DNA of 64,000 nucleotides from Salegentibacter lacus (GCF_020164555.1 NZ_JAIQZB010000013.1:1-64000); one strand, 5' to 3'. Shown: positions 52,720 to 61,683, counted from the stretch's first letter. The notes: generated by a model not told the origin, from the sequence alone. Made by a program: numbers and translations.

Positions 52720-54257
52720 TAAAAAAAGGAATAAATTGAAGAGTTTTCAATATTGTATTCAGAAGGAGTAATCGCTTTAATTTTAAAATCCTCTGCAAGA
52801 TAATGCTTAAAAACAATCTCATTTTCTTCAAACAATTCTTTTTGAGCTTTATTAAATAAATTACCATAACCATCATAGCCAATTAGGTAAATTCTCTCAG
52901 CTTTAAAAGCTTTTGCCACTTTTAAACAATATTCGGTTACTGAGCCAGGAAAATGATAATTTTCTTCTGCAGATAATTTAAAAAATTTAAGATCCGTAAA
53001 ATCTTCAAAGATTTCAAAAGAAGGTGGCCCGACCAATGAACGATTCTTAATCTCCTCTGGTGATAAATAATCTTTAAGTCGCTGTAACTCCTTACCCGGA
53101 ATTAAATGAATCTGTGGATTTTTTATGCCCCTGAATATTATAGAGTTTTTTGAACTGGCGAAAATTATAGGAATCTCGGGTTCGCTTTTTAAAAAACTAT
53201 GAATAGCGGCCTTATGAATTTCTGCCGACTCCCCACCACCAATTATTAAAACATTAGAATAAGAGGTGGTAGGCTTAAACACCTCTATTGACAACTTTTT
53301 ATTAACATGATCAATCTCTGCCGTGACTTCTCGTACAATATCATTTAATGAAAAATATCTTTTGTTAACCTGTTCCATTACCTTATTCTGAGGGAGAGAA
53401 AAACTACCTGAAACCATATAGGCAAGGTTGGTACCCCAGTTGTATTTTGGTTTTAGTTTCAAAAAGTGTTCTACTATTTTTATTAAAATATCAAAATCTA
53501 TTTCCAATGTTCCTCGTTGGTACAAGACACTTAGTAACAATTCCGTTTTAAGATTTCCAGCTCCTCTTCCCATTCCATCTATGGTAGCATCGATAATCTG
53601 AACTCCACAATTGATAGCTTCTAAGGAATTAGCAAGGGCCATTTCGAGGTTATTATGCCCGTGAAAACCAAGAGGTATAGTGAGTCCTGATTTCAGGTAG
53701 TTAAAAATGGTTTTTATATCCTGAGGGAAAAGCCCACCATAAGAATCGACCACATAAAAATAATCACATGTTTTATTCAATAATTCAAGTTGCTGCTTTT
53801 TTGGAAATTCAGTCTCCCATTTGCTGGCATACATCAAATTAAAAGCAACCTCAAAACCAAGATTTTTCACCCTATCTGCCAATTCTATACCTCTTAAAAA
53901 GTTTTGGGGAGCAACAGCAAGGCGAATCAATTTAACTTTCTCTATACAGGGTGTTAAAAGGTCTTCAACTTCATGCGTACGAACATCTTTTTCATTTAAT
54001 ATTATCGCAAGATCCTTTTTAGTCTGTTTCTTAATTCTCTCAATTAAAAAATCTGGTAAATAAAAATGACCGCCGGCATAGTTTTCTTTTGGAGGGGATT
54101 TATAACCTATTTCAATAATGTCTATAGGTAATTTATTCATCGCTGAAAGATAATTATCTACTAAACTTTCATCAAAATCCCAATTAGTATAATAACCTCC
54201 ATCACGCAGAGTACAGTCTAGAATTATCAGCTTATTAGTTATTGATTGTTTCTCCAT
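52719..54257 (-). CDS. DRE-TIM (4-hydroxy-2-oxovalerate aldolase-like) aldolase with extra C-terminal domain
   Basis: A 512-residue protein in two parts. Residues about 1-275 form the HMGL-like aldolase domain: LDCTLRDGGYYTNWDFD, PLGFHGHNNLEMALANS (H-x-H-N metal site) and GMGRGAGN. The C-terminal about 220 residues (NVLIIGGGESAEIHKAAI...IIFASSKNSI...RIYLIGYDGYG) resemble a Rossmann-like DUF115-type domain that I cannot name firmly. DmpG-type enzymes split or form 4-hydroxy-2-oxo acids with pyruvate, the same chemistry as making an ulosonic acid. I chose the ATG at 54257, one base after the ABC gene stop, over an in-frame TTG at 54278. Confidence 0.83.
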   Translation of the reverse strand: MEKQSITNKLIILDCTLRDGGYYTNWDFDESLVDNYLSAMNKLPIDIIEIGYKSPPKENYAGGHFYLPDFLIERIKKQTKKDLAIILNEKDVRTHEVEDLLTPCIEKVKLIRLAVAPQNFLRGIELADRVKNLGFEVAFNLMYASKWETEFPKKQQLELLNKTCDYFYVVDSYGGLFPQDIKTIFNYLKSGLTIPLGFHGHNNLEMALANSLEAINCGVQIIDATIDGMGRGAGNLKTELLLSVLYQRGTLEIDFDILIKIVEHFLKLKPKYNWGTNLAYMVSGSFSLPQNKVMEQVNKRYFSLNDIVREVTAEIDHVNKKLSIEVFKPTTSYSNVLIIGGGESAEIHKAAIHSFLKSEPEIPIIFASSKNSIIFRGIKNPQIHLIPGKELQRLKDYLSPEEIKNRSLVGPPSFEIFEDFTDLKFFKLSAEENYHFPGSVTEYCLKVAKAFKAERIYLIGYDGYGNLFNKAQKELFEENEIVFKHYLAEDFKIKAITPSEYNIENSSIYSFF

Positions 54258-54258
54258 T

Positions 54259-56058
54259 TTATAATTCCTGTAATTCAACCATTTTTCTAAATGATTTCGA
54301 AGACATCAGTAATTCGCCGTAGCTTCCGGTTGCCTTGATTTCGCCATCTTCTAACAAAATAATCATATCGGCATTTTTTACAGTAGTTAATCGGTGCGCT
54401 ATAATAATAAAGGTATAATTTCCTTTTAAATCATCAATATTTTTTTGAATTTCAAATTCTGTTTGTGTGTCAAGAGAGGAGGTGGCTTCATCCATCAATA
54501 AGATTTCAGCATTTTTATAAAGTTCCCGGGCAATAGATATTCTTTGTTTTTGCCCTCCGCTAATGTTTACCCCGTTTACTCCTAGAAGCGTATCTTCATT
54601 TTCGGGTAAACCTAAAATAAAATCATATATATTCGCCTGCTTAACGGCCTCATAAAATTTTATAAGGTTCGATTCATTTTTTTCTTCCCAGAAACTTACA
54701 TTATTAAATACACTATCATTAAAAATTGTAGCATCCTGGACTATGTATCCTAATAGATTTCTGTAAGATCTATGATCTATTTCCTTAAAATTAATATCAT
54801 CTACATAAAAATCTCCTCTTGCAGGCGTTAATAATCCGGTTAAAATATTTATCAATGTGGTTTTACCAGAGCCACTGGGTCCAACTATAGCAACGCTGCT
54901 GTTCTTTCTAATACTTATCGATATATCTTTTAAAGTCTGGTCCTGATTAATTTTATAACTAAAACTAACATTTTTTAAGGTTAAACCATGTTTCAGTTTT
55001 TTAATTACTTTCTTGCCCCCATAATTTTCCTGATCTTTTTGCAATACTTTATCAAAGCTTTTTAAATTTTCCAGACTACCTGAATTACCCAAAAATAAAT
55101 TCCATTGTTGTTGAGAAGCCATAAAAAACGAGAAAGCCCTGTAAATGAAAAGTAAGCTTAATAATACACTTGTAATTTCCTGATTAAAAAATTCAACATA
55201 AAGCAAAATAGCACCAAAAATAACGATTATTATTAATGGTTCTCTAATACCAAAAAGGGCTGCATCTACTATTCCCAATCGCTGTTGTACCTTTTCCATT
55301 TTAAGAATACTTAACCTCAATTTATTTACATACGATTCGATTAGCCCTGTGGCTTTTAGATACTTAAAAAGATTTATATTTTCCAACAATAATTTATGAT
55401 AGTAATTGGTCTCTACGACAAGTTTTCTGGAAAAATATTTAGTTCTTCTATATAGAAATTTAGAAAAAAGACTTATAATTAAACCTCCCATTAGCACCAA
55501 TAGCGTAAATTTCCAATCTACCCCAAGTGATAATGAGAAATAGGCCAGTACTAAAACAAAAAAATTAACAGTCTTAAAATAAAATTTATACGCCACACTT
55601 ATTTTTGCCACATCACCCCCAAGGGTATTTTGTACCCTTCCGGCATCAAGACTTACAAATGATGGATATTTATAATTACTAAAAAGAGAGATACTATTAA
55701 ACCTTATGTTACGCATCATTTTTTGTTGCCATACTACTCTAAGGTAAGCATCCAGGAACTTTACCATTCCTTTTAAACTAAACAACAAGAAAATAAACAT
55801 AAAAACATCTAAGAGTTCTGTTTCCAATCCTAACCAATCAAAAAATATTTTATCTAAGAAATGACTTCCCGGTATTTCGGGTTGTTCCTTTTCACTTAAT
55901 ACTATTTGCAAAAGTGGAATAAAAAGGGCAAGCCCCAACCCATCTAATATACCTGTAAAAAAACTTAGAAAAAAACTTAGAAATACTCTCCATTTAAGAT
56001 AAGAATAAAAAAACAGCAGATAGCTGAATTGTTTTCTAACAAATTGCTTAAGCAGCAT
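54259..56058 (-). CDS. ABC transporter, permease-ATPase fusion (PglK/MsbA-like flippase)
   Basis: A 599-residue half-transporter. Six membrane helices (about 15-320) are followed by an ATPase domain with Walker A AIVGPSGSGKTTLIN (near 395), signature ISGGQKQRISIARELY and Walker B AEILLMDEATSSLDTQ. The type resembles PglK, which flips the lipid-linked oligosaccharide in Campylobacter. No Wzx flippase is visible in this window, so this may fill that role. It leads into the aldolase gene with one base between stop and start. Confidence 0.9.
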   Translation of the reverse strand: MLLKQFVRKQFSYLLFFYSYLKWRVFLSFFLSFFTGILDGLGLALFIPLLQIVLSEKEQPEIPGSHFLDKIFFDWLGLETELLDVFMFIFLLFSLKGMVKFLDAYLRVVWQQKMMRNIRFNSISLFSNYKYPSFVSLDAGRVQNTLGGDVAKISVAYKFYFKTVNFFVLVLAYFSLSLGVDWKFTLLVLMGGLIISLFSKFLYRRTKYFSRKLVVETNYYHKLLLENINLFKYLKATGLIESYVNKLRLSILKMEKVQQRLGIVDAALFGIREPLIIIVIFGAILLYVEFFNQEITSVLLSLLFIYRAFSFFMASQQQWNLFLGNSGSLENLKSFDKVLQKDQENYGGKKVIKKLKHGLTLKNVSFSYKINQDQTLKDISISIRKNSSVAIVGPSGSGKTTLINILTGLLTPARGDFYVDDINFKEIDHRSYRNLLGYIVQDATIFNDSVFNNVSFWEEKNESNLIKFYEAVKQANIYDFILGLPENEDTLLGVNGVNISGGQKQRISIARELYKNAEILLMDEATSSLDTQTEFEIQKNIDDLKGNYTFIIIAHRLTTVKNADMIILLEDGEIKATGSYGELLMSSKSFRKMVELQEL

Positions 56059-56145
56059 ACTAAAGGGGTATTATTCAAACAAAGGTATAATTTTATACTA
56101 TCTTTACTGGCTGATAAAAATAGTTTATTACAATTAAATCATTTA

Positions 56146-57105
56146 ATGAACTTTTCCCAGTTTAAAATTCTATTTGAAAAAAAAAAGGTTTTTGAATACC
56201 CCGGTAAAATTCAACAACCTCCGCTAGTTAGTGTATGTATTCAAACTTATAACCAGGCACTTTTTATAGAAAAAAGTCTGGATGCCATTCTTTCCCAGAA
56301 AACTAATTTTAAATATGAGCTGCTACTTGGGGATGATGACTCATTAGATGGGACCAGGGAAATTTGTATTGACTACGCTAAAAAATATCCCGAAAAAATT
56401 AGATTATTTCTGCATCACCGTGAGAATAATATTAGTATTGCTTCAAAACCAACCGGAATATTTAATTCGCTATACAACCTATTTTCCAGTAGAGGGGAAT
56501 TTATAGCCTATTGTGATGGTGACGATGTATGGACCGATGAATATAAACTTCAGAAACAGGTAGATTATTTACTCGCTAATCCTAAAACCAGTTTTACTTA
56601 TCATGAAGTGAATCTAATAGATGAAAAAGGGGAAAATATTTCCAAAAAAGAAGATATAGAAATAAGTGAAAGGGATTTTACATCTACCGAATTACAGCAT
56701 GCACTTATTCAGCCCCCTATTTCCACCTGGTGTTTTAGAAACTTAATAGACGACATCCCCCTGGAGTTCACAAAAACATTTAATGGTGACAATTTCTGGA
56801 TGAGTTTATTAGGAAATTATGGCGACGGAAAATATCTTTCAGATATAAAGCCCAGCTTTTATAGGATACACTCACGAGCAATGTGGAGCTCGATAGAAAG
56901 ACCTCTTCAATTAAAATCAAAATTTAATACCTATAGTTACTTATCTCAATATTATAAACGTAAAAAGAATAAAAAACTATCCAGGTACTTTAAGGTGCGG
57001 GCTAATAATTATGCAAAAATGGTCTTTACTTACTATACAGAAAGAAGAAAAGTAATTAAGCTTTTTAACTTTTTAAGCTTATATCTTAAAACCACCTGGT
57101 TTTAA
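56146..57105 (+). CDS. GT2 family glycosyltransferase, opposite orientation
   Basis: A 319-residue GT-A glycosyltransferase. PPLVSVCIQTYNQALFIEKSLDAIL and LLLGDDDSLDGTREI, then FIAYCDGDDVWTDEYKL (DxD) show the GT2 core; KKVDYLLANPKTSFTYHEVN-like text follows. I chose the ATG at 56146, which starts 20 residues before the core; a TTG at 56029 would overlap the start of the divergent ABC gene. It is the only plus-strand gene in the right 20 kb, and its stop overlaps the deacetylase stop by 27 bases. Confidence 0.87.
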   Translation: MNFSQFKILFEKKKVFEYPGKIQQPPLVSVCIQTYNQALFIEKSLDAILSQKTNFKYELLLGDDDSLDGTREICIDYAKKYPEKIRLFLHHRENNISIASKPTGIFNSLYNLFSSRGEFIAYCDGDDVWTDEYKLQKQVDYLLANPKTSFTYHEVNLIDEKGENISKKEDIEISERDFTSTELQHALIQPPISTWCFRNLIDDIPLEFTKTFNGDNFWMSLLGNYGDGKYLSDIKPSFYRIHSRAMWSSIERPLQLKSKFNTYSYLSQYYKRKKNKKLSRYFKVRANNYAKMVFTYYTERRKVIKLFNFLSLYLKTTWF

Positions 57106-58047
57106 TTGATTCATATTTAATGACTGCATAGCATACTTATTTTTTAGTTTTTTATAAATACCAAGGAGCTGCTCAAGTTCCCTTAAATTTTCGGCTGAAT
57201 TATTCCCGAAATTATGTGGATGCCACCACAAATGATAAATTTCTTTATTTCGTGCCGCATAATCCATTTCCCTATAAATTCTTTTTATTTTTAAGCTGTC
57301 AAAAACTTTTTTACCGGAATAGGGCCTCAACAATCTACTGGCCATTTGACCGGTGGTTTGGGTAGAAAACTTATGTATCGCTGAAGACTTATAGGTTTTA
57401 TCCTGTAGACCAAAATAAGCATCTCCAGTTCTAAATATTTTTTGAAATAGACCGTCTTTTTGGGTATCCTGCCAATACCAATTTTTAGGATTTGTTCTTA
57501 CCGTATTAATTCCATTTTTTTTGCAAATTTCAAGGTATGCTGCGTTATACTGATTTCTCGGAAAAACTAAAGACTTTAAATCAAGCCTAAATTTAGAAGC
57601 CAATTCTGAGGCTTTATGGAGATCTGCCTGAAACGCTAAAGCATCCTGTCCCGGCTCCAAGCAATAATAATGAGAATAAGTATGGGTACCCAATTCCTGG
57701 CCTTTAGTATTTATAATACTCTTGATTAATTCTGGTGCAAAACATAACTTTTCAGTTTCTTTAGACTGAATAGACTTGCCATATTTATATGCTGAAAGGT
57801 TCTCATTCTCATAATTGGGTAGATAATCTGGAATATTTGCGTTCCACTCATCCCAATCGCTATTAAAAAGCATTCCTACCGTTGCCCAGGTACAGTTTAC
57901 TTCATATTTTTCAAAAAGCTGAAGAATAGCGGGAATTAACTTACGTGTATTTTGAAAATAATCTTGTTTTTGTTTATAATCAACCTTATCAAAAACTCCC
58001 CACAATAATTCAAAATCTAAGGAAATAACTAAAGATCCATTTTCCAT
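57079..58047 (-). CDS. Polysaccharide deacetylase (NodB homology)
   Basis: A 322-residue CE4-type deacetylase. The first catalytic motif is LVISLDFELLWGVFDK (Asp base near 11), the metal site is LGTHTYSHYY (H-x3-H, near 134-142), and SLVFPRNQYNAAYLEICKKNGI is the arginine motif. It would remove N- or O-acetyl groups from the polymer or from peptidoglycan. No signal peptide is visible, so it may act on cytoplasmic or lipid-linked intermediates. It overlaps the convergent GT2 gene by 27 bases. Confidence 0.9.
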   Translation of the reverse strand: MENGSLVISLDFELLWGVFDKVDYKQKQDYFQNTRKLIPAILQLFEKYEVNCTWATVGMLFNSDWDEWNANIPDYLPNYENENLSAYKYGKSIQSKETEKLCFAPELIKSIINTKGQELGTHTYSHYYCLEPGQDALAFQADLHKASELASKFRLDLKSLVFPRNQYNAAYLEICKKNGINTVRTNPKNWYWQDTQKDGLFQKIFRTGDAYFGLQDKTYKSSAIHKFSTQTTGQMASRLLRPYSGKKVFDSLKIKRIYREMDYAARNKEIYHLWWHPHNFGNNSAENLRELEQLLGIYKKLKNKYAMQSLNMNQLKPGGFKI

Positions 58048-58396
58048 TTCTTCTTAATATTTTAAAACTAAATATAAATTAACAAATCCACAATCGCCAG
58101 TGGCGATAATTGAGCCTAAGCGAAATAAATTTGTATCGAGCCCCATTAGAAGTTGTAAATCCACGTCACTTCTCGATACATCCCTCCTCCTCGCGTCGGG
58201 AAATCGAAATGACGATATGATATCTAACAATACCGTCATTGGATGAAAGAGCGTGGCAATTTTTCAAGTTTACCCCCCCGACAGCTATCGAGATCCATTT
58301 AACGAATAAACACCAGACCACAAACCCTAAACAACCAAACACACATTCGAGAACTGAAAATTGAAATTAGCCAAGCTCAAATCACCAATTAACGAA
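58048..58396. other. Repeat-containing spacer in the capsule locus
   Basis: A 349-base spacer without a credible gene. It holds a perfect palindrome ATCGCCA-G-TGGCGAT at 58093..58107, a REP-like element at 58164..58214, and a C-run (CCCCCCC) near 58272. A 61-codon frame through it coincides with the repeat and is not called. Confidence 0.6.
58164..58214. repeat. REP-like palindromic element
   Basis: CGTCACTTCTCGA at the left and TCGAAATGACG at the right form an imperfect inverted repeat, with a loop containing TCCTCCTCGCG. The ends resemble those of the element at 40522..40578. Confidence 0.6.
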
Positions 58397-59614
58397 TCAA
58401 GAATTAACTAACCTTCTTCTTTCCATCCCTTTCCTTTCCATCCCTTTCCTTCTTTTTTTTAACTTGATAATCTTATCATATTTTTTCTGTGCCAGATAAT
58501 AGTAAATCACAAAAAACAGAAAATACATAACCATGGATTTCTGTCTCATAATTATTCCCAGGTTAGACATTACAAAAGTTAATGCAAACGAGGAAAGAAA
58601 GAAAACTACCAGGCTCATCTTAACAGAAACAGGAGAGTTCTTTATAAAGGAAATAAAATCCTTTTTAAAGATCTTGGCAAATAGCAACAAATAAAGGAGG
58701 TTCTCCACCGAAACAATTAATCCCAATACTCCCGGAGCATCAAAAAATAATGGCCTAAACCAAAAAGTAAAAAGTTTTAATGGTAAAGGATAATCTGAGA
58801 TAGCAACTCCGGAACCCGATTCACTAAGACCTTGTGAACGATCGTCTGAAAAACTTTCAAAATCTGATACAAGATTTTCGGAATCTTCAAGGCCTGCCAT
58901 TCCTAAAATTTGATCCTGCACCAGGATTAATCCACCAATCATGCCAACATACATCATTAGTTTTTTTCCAAAGGAAATTTTTTCTTTTCCTGTCATGTAG
59001 CCTAAAACAGTGCCGGCAGCAACAAATAAAAAAACATGAGGTCTAATAAAGTAAATTATTGCCGATCCTAATATTAGAGTTATAAGCCTCGACTTAGGAT
59101 TCTTAATAGCATAAGCAAACATCATTAAACCTAAAAAAATTGGTGCACCCTTGCCTAAAGAGGCAGTCCAAAAATGCATATTAGGCAGAAAGAGTGTTAG
59201 TATCAGAAAATCAAAATTCTTAAAAACCTTAATCTTAACAGGTATATTTTCCCGAAAGAACATATAGGCATAAATGAAGCCCAAATACCCCAGCCATGAA
59301 AAGAGAACCATCATCATCTCATAGCTAAAACCAAGGATATTAATAAATGGCCAGGATAGAAAATCAATAAAGGTAGTACTCGTTCCAAAGAAAGAAAACC
59401 AGTCATCATTAAACTGAGGTCTCGCGTAATAGGCTTTAGAATCGGAGGGGTTAAAGGCCGCATAGGTATAATATACTCCAAAGAAAAAAAGATGATACAA
59501 AAAAAGAGTATTCATCAGTTTCTTTGAAAACCATTTATGCTTTTTTGAAAAAGAGTTAAATAAACCCTGATTAAGAGCAAATAAAAATAATATTAAAACT
59601 AATGCTCCTATCAT
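58397..59614 (-). CDS. EpsG/Wzy-like polysaccharide polymerase
   Basis: A 405-residue membrane protein with about ten hydrophobic segments and a large loop rich in Ser, Asp and Glu (ENLVSDFESFSDDRSQGLSESGSG, about 235-260). This is the layout of EpsG or Wzy polymerases, which join repeat units at the periplasmic face. The C-terminus is very basic (KKRRKGMERKGMERRRLVNS) and includes an exact 15-base tandem duplication in the DNA. It directly follows the GNAT gene, one base after its stop. Confidence 0.8.
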   Translation of the reverse strand: MIGALVLILFLFALNQGLFNSFSKKHKWFSKKLMNTLFLYHLFFFGVYYTYAAFNPSDSKAYYARPQFNDDWFSFFGTSTTFIDFLSWPFINILGFSYEMMMVLFSWLGYLGFIYAYMFFRENIPVKIKVFKNFDFLILTLFLPNMHFWTASLGKGAPIFLGLMMFAYAIKNPKSRLITLILGSAIIYFIRPHVFLFVAAGTVLGYMTGKEKISFGKKLMMYVGMIGGLILVQDQILGMAGLEDSENLVSDFESFSDDRSQGLSESGSGVAISDYPLPLKLFTFWFRPLFFDAPGVLGLIVSVENLLYLLLFAKIFKKDFISFIKNSPVSVKMSLVVFFLSSFALTFVMSNLGIIMRQKSMVMYFLFFVIYYYLAQKKYDKIIKLKKRRKGMERKGMERRRLVNS

Positions 59615-60550
59615 TTAAAAAAGTTCAAGATCTCCTAAACTATAAGCCCAGTTCTCTATATTATGAAACTTATTGTCTATTCTACAACTTTCTAAGTTTT
59701 TAAAGGTTAAAACCGGACCAAAATTACCGGAAGCTTTTAACTTAAAAATGTTTTGACCAACCGGAAAATTTAAACTAATAAAATGCACCCCATAATGCTT
59801 CGCCCATTTCTTAATAACTAACTGGCAAGCCTTTATATATTCAGGATCTACCAGAATTAGTTCTGAAATTCGTAATTCTTTAAAAGTTTTATGTTGCTTT
59901 ACATATGCGGCTAAAAAATAATTTTTAGTTGATTCTACTCTGTAAGCCTGTAATGGATTATTTATATAGCGCCAGTTAAGATAGTCTTTAGTTTTAGGCG
60001 TAAATAAATTTGATGTATTTTTTAATTTACTATTCCACAACTCTAATAAATTTATATTGAGATTGGGTTTGTTTTTTGGATCCTTTTGAATCGAATTTGA
60101 ATTCCAAAAAAAAGGAAATACAGGTATAATTTGCGTATGTAACTTGTCTACTTCCTTCCATCCCATTTTAAGATAACCGGGTTTGCTTTGTTCATTGGGT
60201 GTATTGAATACAAAATGATCTCCTCTTTCTTTTCCCAGCTCTAAAGCTTTTAAGGTAAGTCTTTTGAAAATCCCCTTCCCCTGGTGTGCGGGATGAGTAG
60301 CTGTATCTACTGCCCTAAAGGCTGAAAAAACATTCTCTTCCAGTTGCCACTGCCAACGCATAAAGGCCCTAACACCAATTATATCATCATTTTCTTCAGC
60401 TAAAAGGACTAATGATTCTCCAAAAGGGTTTTCAATATGCTTAAAGCTCCAAATATCTCTGGTTTTTTTTGAAGAAGTTTCTCCCAGACTGGCTTTTAAA
60501 ACTTCTAAAATCCCCGGTATATCCGTATGATTAGCTTCCCTTATTTTCAT
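59615..60550 (-). CDS. GNAT family N-acetyltransferase
   Basis: A 311-residue acetyltransferase. The N-terminal GNAT fold (IREANHTDIPGILEVLKASLGETSS, VDTATHPAHQGKGIFKRLTLKAL) has the acetyl-CoA loop Q-G-K-G near 94-98. The C-terminal half (about 180-310) looks like a second, degenerate acyltransferase fold. It probably acetylates a sugar amine or hydroxyl of the polymer. I used the ATG at 60550; a TTG nine bases upstream is an alternative. A perfect promoter lies 120 bases upstream. Confidence 0.85.
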   Translation of the reverse strand: MKIREANHTDIPGILEVLKASLGETSSKKTRDIWSFKHIENPFGESLVLLAEENDDIIGVRAFMRWQWQLEENVFSAFRAVDTATHPAHQGKGIFKRLTLKALELGKERGDHFVFNTPNEQSKPGYLKMGWKEVDKLHTQIIPVFPFFWNSNSIQKDPKNKPNLNINLLELWNSKLKNTSNLFTPKTKDYLNWRYINNPLQAYRVESTKNYFLAAYVKQHKTFKELRISELILVDPEYIKACQLVIKKWAKHYGVHFISLNFPVGQNIFKLKASGNFGPVLTFKNLESCRIDNKFHNIENWAYSLGDLELF

Positions 60551-60671
60551 ATTCACCAATTTCTTGAATTTCTCTATGTATTATACTCCTTCTCAAATTT
60601 ACAGGCAAATTTCACTTAATCTTTACAAAAAGGCTTTCCCGTATTTAATTACTAAAATGTTTGGCAATTGT

Positions 60672-60701
60672 CAAAGTTAATCCATTCTATACTGTTACCA
60701 A
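60672..60701 (-). promoter_or_regulatory. Promoter of the GNAT-polymerase unit
   Basis: On the minus strand TTG (60701..60699) and TAACTTTG (60679..60672) are separated by 19 bases, an exact match to the Bacteroidota -33/-7 consensus. The GNAT start codon is about 120 bases downstream, so a leader of about 115 bases is expected. Confidence 0.65.
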
Positions 60702-60759
60702 GAGTTTTAAAATATATTAAGACTATTTATAAACTGACTGTAATTTAAACACGGGGTGT

Positions 60760-61599
60760 CTATTTAACATCTTTTCCCGGATCTATTACTTTACCTAGTT
60801 TTTTAAAAATTCCGTGAAAAGTGCCGAGCAAAAAGAATTTCATTTTTTCTGATTTGTTATTCTCATAAAGAAGAATTCCTCCTAAGAGAAAAGACCAGGC
60901 TTTAAATGCTTTATATATTCTAACCGGCATACTCAGGGATGTTTTTCTAATAAATACCCGCACATAAATATTGTTTCTAGCTTCATAATAATAACGCCAG
61001 GGAGGACGGGAGTTTTTATCCCTTTTTGTGAAATGAACCCCTTTGGCTGAAGCAACCCATTGAGAGCTAAATTTATAAACCTCATTAATACGGTGCTTCA
61101 AATACTCAGTATCTTCACCCCAAAAAAATAAATCTTTATTAGGATACTTAACTTTATCTACTATTTCTATGGGAAGAAGAACACCCCACCACCCGGGATC
61201 TTTTTTTGATTTAAAATCTTTTTCCCTTATATACGGAAAATACAAGGCATGGGGAGTAGCAACTTTTAACAATTCTTCCAAACAATCATTTTTCGGAAAA
61301 AAATCGTCATCCATCAACCATAAATAATCTACATTTTTCTTCTCGGCGAAGTATTTAATCCCGTAGTAGAAGCCACCGGCAGGTCCAGAATTTTCTTCTA
61401 ATCGCAAATTTGTAATGTTTTTATTAGCGCTTAGATAGTCCGAAGTTCCATCCCAAGAGGCATTATCCACCACCAGTATTTCAACAGGTAGTGCTGATTG
61501 ATTTAAAATTTTACAAAGACCAATTTTTAAAAGTGAAATTCGGTTAAAGGTAAGGACCACCACTCCCACTCTCTTTCTTTGCCTTATTAAGTCTTGCAT
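60760..61599 (-). CDS. GT2 family glycosyltransferase (GlfT2/rhamnosyltransferase type)
   Basis: A 279-residue GT-A enzyme. VGVVVLTFNRISLLKIGLCKIL and ILVVDNASWDGTSDYL precede LRLEENSGPAGGFYYGIKYF and the DxD motif YLWLMDDDFFPKN (near 95). The pattern fits galactofuranosyl- or rhamnosyl-transferase-like GT2 enzymes of surface polysaccharides. RPPWRYYYEARNNIYV is a typical C-terminal motif. Its spacer to the next gene upstream contains the hairpin at 61684. Confidence 0.9.
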   Translation of the reverse strand: MQDLIRQRKRVGVVVLTFNRISLLKIGLCKILNQSALPVEILVVDNASWDGTSDYLSANKNITNLRLEENSGPAGGFYYGIKYFAEKKNVDYLWLMDDDFFPKNDCLEELLKVATPHALYFPYIREKDFKSKKDPGWWGVLLPIEIVDKVKYPNKDLFFWGEDTEYLKHRINEVYKFSSQWVASAKGVHFTKRDKNSRPPWRYYYEARNNIYVRVFIRKTSLSMPVRIYKAFKAWSFLLGGILLYENNKSEKMKFFLLGTFHGIFKKLGKVIDPGKDVK

Positions 61600-61683
61600 T
61601 TGAATAAAAATCTTTCTTACCTGTTATATAACTACCTGAAATAAAGACCACAAGGTATCATAGTGGATCAACTATTTAATTTC

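Noticed and set aside
56029-56145. N-terminal extension of the plus-strand GT2 gene
   Set aside because: It needs a TTG start inside the divergent ABC transporter gene and precedes no conserved sequence.
58054-58239. A 61-codon frame in the spacer before the polymerase gene
   Set aside because: It runs across the REP-like palindrome and has no recognisable protein character.
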